Of a DNA stretch of 17,087 nucleotides, positions 14,256-17,087 are shown piece after piece. Location of the stretch: contig CAZKXU010000076.1 in assembly GCA_964556665.1 (NCBI GenBank), positions 1 through 17,087 of the forward strand, written 5' to 3'. The position numbers were made by a program, and so were the translations under genes. The notes beneath the pieces were generated by a model, which searched no databases, was not told where the DNA came from, and saw only the letters and a list, made by a program, of their open reading frames with translations. This DNA is from CAZKXU01 sp964556665 (GTDB lineage: Bacteria > Bdellovibrionota_C > UBA2361 > CAZKXU01). Position 1 is the stretch's first letter, and the number at the start of each line of letters is the position of its first letter.

Positions 14256-16697
14256 TTACAGCTCCGGACTACCCAAATACGAACTTGTGTCTTCTTCCTG
14301 ACTAGTGACCCTTGGCTCTGTCCCTTTTAAGAAATACTCCCGAATTGCATGAGGATTTGAGGGGTCTGAGAGCAGGCCTGTACCCTTATCAACCCAGTAG
14401 GGATCAACCCCCTCAGTCGGGCTAAAATCAAGCGGCTCAAGCGGCTCGGGTGGTACAAAGTCAATTCCTAGCTGCTGCGCACTCTCTTTACTCTCCTCTA
14501 TTAAGCGTTTGTAATTACTCTCATCTTCGTATTTGAGAAACTCTTGCATTACATAGAGCCACAGTGGCGCGGCTACTCGGCCACCGGTCTCTTTATCCCC
14601 AATCCCTTTTTTCGCATCAAATCCGACCCACGCACCTGCTGCCCATGTTGGGGTAAATCCTATAAACCAGGCATCCATCTGATTATTTGAAGTGCCCGTC
14701 TTCCCAGCCACTGGTCGCTCAATTGCCTTAACGCGTGTGCCGGTACCATGCTCGACCACACCCTTAAGCATATTAGCAATAATGAAGGCGCTGTCCTCAC
14801 TAATAACCTGTTTTGTAGTAGCTATCCTCTCATTCTCGTAATCGTAGATAACCTTACCATTCCTATCAATGACTTTGGTGATAAAAATACTTGGTGATAA
14901 AACCCCTTTAGCTCCAAAAACACCGTATGCTCTTGTAAGTTCAAGAACCGTAACCTCGCTACTACCAAGAGAGAGTGAGAGATTCCTACCTAATGGGCTT
15001 TCAATACCTAATTTACGAGCATAGTTAATCGCAGCATCGACACCAATTCTTGATATGATATCGGCAGAGATTAAATTCCTTGATTTTTCTAATGCCAAGC
15101 GCAATGTAATTGGACCAAGATATCCCTCATCAAAATTCTCCGGCGCCCAATACTGGTCACCAACCTTAAAAGTGCGTTGAGTGTCATAAACTATCGTGGC
15201 AGGCGTATATTTGAACCCATCAATAGCAGCAAGATAAATTACAGGTTTGAAAGTTGAACCGGGCTGTCGGTAGGATTGTGTTACACGGTTAAACTGACTG
15301 CGTTGATAGTCATAACCACCTCGCAGCGCCACCACCTTACCGGTATGCGGATCGATGATTACAAAGGCTGCCTCAAGATCGGGGGTCTGATCCAATACTA
15401 ATTTTCCTCTAACCTGGGAAGCATTCTCTACATCTGCTGCTCTCTCAGAGGCTTCAAATGAAACTTCAATGACATCGCCTTGACGGATGGCATTCTCAAG
15501 CTTTATCCATGTAACAGAGTCATCCTTATTAAGTCTCTTTTTTGCCCAGGCTGCCTGACTAAGATCAAGCTCATAACGTTGAGCCGCAATTTCAACTATT
15601 ATGCGACTTGCTTTCTGAGCACCACTGACTACATAGGCAGGATATACCTTATTATTCTCTAAAACTGTACCAGACTTATGGCCATACCTCTTTACAAATT
15701 GCTCATATTCATTACGTCCAAAACTCGCCAAGGGACCACGCCATCCACGCCTTTTATCGACTTCCCGTAATCCTATTGAAATCCCATTTTCAATGAAGCG
15801 GTCTGCATTAATATCAAGCGCTGTGTAAATCTGAAGCCCCTCCGTGTCCGGATTAATATCACGAAACATCTCGGTAAATACCCTTCTAACCTCAGCTACA
15901 TAGTAGGGAGCAAAATAGATATTCTCATCCCCAGAAGGATAGATATTAAGCTGCTGCTCCTGAGCGGACTGAGCCTCCTCGGAGGTAATGAAATTAGAGC
16001 TATGCATCTGACCAAGAACATAGCGTTGACGAACGCGGGCCTTCTCAAGATTCTTAATCGGGGAGTAGCGCGAAGGTGCCTTGGGAAGACCTGCTAAGAG
16101 AGCAGCTTCAGCCAAAGTGATCTCCGCCAATTCTTTATGAAAGTAGAGCTTGGCTGCTGCCTTGATACCATAAGCATTATTCCCAAAAAATATCTGATTG
16201 AGATACATCTCCAAAATCTCATCCTTGCTGAAGCGCTGCTCCAATCGGTAGGAGAGGATCGCTTCCTTAATTTTTCTGGTGATTTTTTTCTCTGAACTGA
16301 GAAGGAGATTCTTTACTACCTGCTGGGTGATAGTTGAGCCGCCCTGTGTACTACTACCAGTCTGAATGTTTTTAATCGCGGCACGCATTATACTAACGAT
16401 ATCGATACCAGGGTGAACATAAAAATTGGCATCTTCCGCGGCAAGAAAGGCCTGCTTTATAACCTCTGGAACATCATTTATTTTTACGGGATAACGACGC
16501 TGCGTATAAAATTCCGCAGCAACTGTACCATCATTAGCTAATACAGTGCTCACTATTGGTGGCTTATAATCCTCAATTCCTCGCAGATTAGGCAGATCAC
16601 GGGTGAGATAGAAATACCCCCATACTGCCAAGCCACTGCCTACAAAGAGACACAGAAGAAAAACGACCATGGAGATAAGTAAGAATTTTCGGAACAT
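14256..16697 (-). CDS. mrcA: Class A penicillin-binding protein, PBP1A type (glycosyltransferase and transpeptidase)
   Basis: The 813-residue product polymerises and cross-links peptidoglycan from the outer face of the inner membrane. A short cytoplasmic N-terminus and one membrane span (about 5-31) precede the GT51 glycosyltransferase domain (about 55-230), with catalytic Glu88 in AAEDANFYVHPGID, the GGSTITQQVVKN motif (119-130) and RKIKEAILSYRLEQRFSKDEI-type segment in order. An OB-like insertion (about 340-440) follows, as in PBP1A proteins. The transpeptidase domain (about 442-720) has STFK (Ser481, Lys484), SRN (539-541) and KTG (666-668), all intact. A Pro-rich, acidic tail of about 90 residues ends the protein. 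The gene is monocistronic here and converges on the cyclophilin gene. I found no convincing promoter upstream. The symbol could equally be given as ponA in other naming traditions. Confidence 0.93.
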   Translation of the reverse strand: MFRKFLLISMVVFLLCLFVGSGLAVWGYFYLTRDLPNLRGIEDYKPPIVSTVLANDGTVAAEFYTQRRYPVKINDVPEVIKQAFLAAEDANFYVHPGIDIVSIMRAAIKNIQTGSSTQGGSTITQQVVKNLLLSSEKKITRKIKEAILSYRLEQRFSKDEILEMYLNQIFFGNNAYGIKAAAKLYFHKELAEITLAEAALLAGLPKAPSRYSPIKNLEKARVRQRYVLGQMHSSNFITSEEAQSAQEQQLNIYPSGDENIYFAPYYVAEVRRVFTEMFRDINPDTEGLQIYTALDINADRFIENGISIGLREVDKRRGWRGPLASFGRNEYEQFVKRYGHKSGTVLENNKVYPAYVVSGAQKASRIIVEIAAQRYELDLSQAAWAKKRLNKDDSVTWIKLENAIRQGDVIEVSFEASERAADVENASQVRGKLVLDQTPDLEAAFVIIDPHTGKVVALRGGYDYQRSQFNRVTQSYRQPGSTFKPVIYLAAIDGFKYTPATIVYDTQRTFKVGDQYWAPENFDEGYLGPITLRLALEKSRNLISADIISRIGVDAAINYARKLGIESPLGRNLSLSLGSSEVTVLELTRAYGVFGAKGVLSPSIFITKVIDRNGKVIYDYENERIATTKQVISEDSAFIIANMLKGVVEHGTGTRVKAIERPVAGKTGTSNNQMDAWFIGFTPTWAAGAWVGFDAKKGIGDKETGGRVAAPLWLYVMQEFLKYEDESNYKRLIEESKESAQQLGIDFVPPEPLEPLDFSPTEGVDPYWVDKGTGLLSDPSNPHAIREYFLKGTEPRVTSQEEDTSSYLGSPEL

Positions 16698-16817
16698 GCT
16701 AGAGCTGTTATCATAACGCTAAAAGGCTTATTTTGGGTAGGGAGAGGTATGAAGAACCAGGGCTTATTTCAATTCACCATAAATTGATGATATATTTGAT
16801 GTAGTTTGAATATATGA

Positions 16818-16860
16818 TTATCCGGCAACGGATAACAGTTATCTGATTTCAGAATCAGAT
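16818..16860. repeat. Cluster of three short palindromes upstream of the PBP gene
   Basis: Three adjoining or overlapping dyads: TTATCCG-GCAA-CGGATAA (16818-16835, perfect 7-bp arms, a GNRA-type loop in RNA), GATAAC-A-GTTATC (16831-16843) and ATCTGATT-tcag-AATCAGAT (16841-16860, perfect 8-bp arms). They sit 121-163 bp upstream of the PBP start, in a 390-bp gap whose remaining part (16698-16817) is AT-rich and shows no clear gene or promoter. They may be operators, RNA hairpins or relics of repeats. Confidence 0.6.
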
Positions 16861-16896
16861 ACAGATCGACCCGGAGGCCGACCTGCAGCGTTAAGC

Positions 16897-17084
16897 GCTA
16901 GTGCTTCGCCAAATAAGTTTTTTCACGTATAGCGCGCAGCGTTGCCCCAGATTGGCACGCCTCGGAAGGAGGAAATCCGCAGCAATACTGGAGTATTGCG
17001 AGGATTTTCCGACTGAGAAGCGTGACAAGGTGGGGCAACGATGTGATGCTAGACGTGAAAAAACTTATTTGGAGGAGCACTAGC
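16897..17084. repeat. Large imperfect palindrome, about 94-bp arms
   Basis: The arms 16897-16990 and 16991-17084 are inverted copies of each other (about 80 percent alike by eye, with single-base gaps), meeting at a perfect 18-bp centre GCAATACTGGAGTATTGC (16982-16999). Well-conserved arm blocks include CCAAATAAGTTTTTTCACGT (left arm) and CGTTGCCCCA. Open frames of 60 codons on both strands translate to near-identical peptides simply because the sequence is its own inverse, so I do not call genes. It may continue past the window edge. It resembles no repeat family above. Confidence 0.9.
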
Positions 17085-17087
17085 CTG

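Noticed and set aside
16698..16817. A promoter for the class A PBP gene (TTGAAA with weak -10 candidates on the minus strand)
   Set aside because: The only -35-like hexamer has no acceptable -10 at 16-18 bp, so I do not report one.
16898..17083. Two overlapping 60-codon open frames, one on each strand, with similar peptide sequences
   Set aside because: They are products of the large palindrome: each strand reads as the same sequence. There is no ribosome site or codon pattern supporting a gene.
1..17087. CRISPR array, tRNA, rRNA, insertion sequence with transposase, or phage genes
   Set aside because: No regularly spaced direct repeats, no cloverleaf or rRNA-like sequence, and no transposase, integrase or phage structural frame was found; repeats here are palindromes.

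Overview
The window looks like chromosomal DNA of a diderm (Gram-negative) bacterium of moderate GC (mid-40s percent by eye). Evidence for an outer membrane is the PilQ secretin, three lipoproteins with clear lipoboxes and a +2 serine or glycine (not the aspartate that retains lipoproteins at the inner membrane), periplasmic proteins and a class A PBP. The type IV pilus alignment genes followed closely by accB, and the many intergenic palindromes, suggest a deltaproteobacterial-type or related lineage. That placement is a guess, because no rRNA or tRNA is present.

Left part, minus strand (1-7679): pilM-pilN-pilO, translationally coupled by two ATGA overlaps, then a 250-bp gap with its own candidate promoter, then pilQ, two lipoprotein genes of unknown function, a small TPR protein and the 5' end of accB at the window edge. 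No pilP is present. PilQ itself carries a lipoprotein signal peptide, so this secretin may reach and anchor in the outer membrane through its own lipid.

Centre: priA (replication-restart helicase) runs divergently from pilM on the plus strand and ends against a strong palindromic repeat. Converging on it is a two-gene minus-strand unit: a His-rich periplasmic VWA protein with one C-terminal membrane span, and a membrane-anchored coiled-coil protein four bases downstream. I do not recognise this pair as a described system, and it is the best candidate for an undescribed membrane complex here.

Right part: a 432-bp divergent gap holds two nested palindromic elements back to back. A periplasmic cyclophilin-like gene follows on the plus strand; it has lost the catalytic arginine and several other active-site residues. 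Converging on it, three bases away, is a bifunctional class A PBP (PBP1A type). The window ends in a region of small hairpins and a 188-bp imperfect palindrome.

Themes: cell-envelope machinery (pilus, peptidoglycan synthesis, periplasmic folding, VWA complex) and a genome rich in palindromic intergenic repeats. One palindrome family (GGGACCGCGGGCTTCCAGC-like arms) occurs three times.
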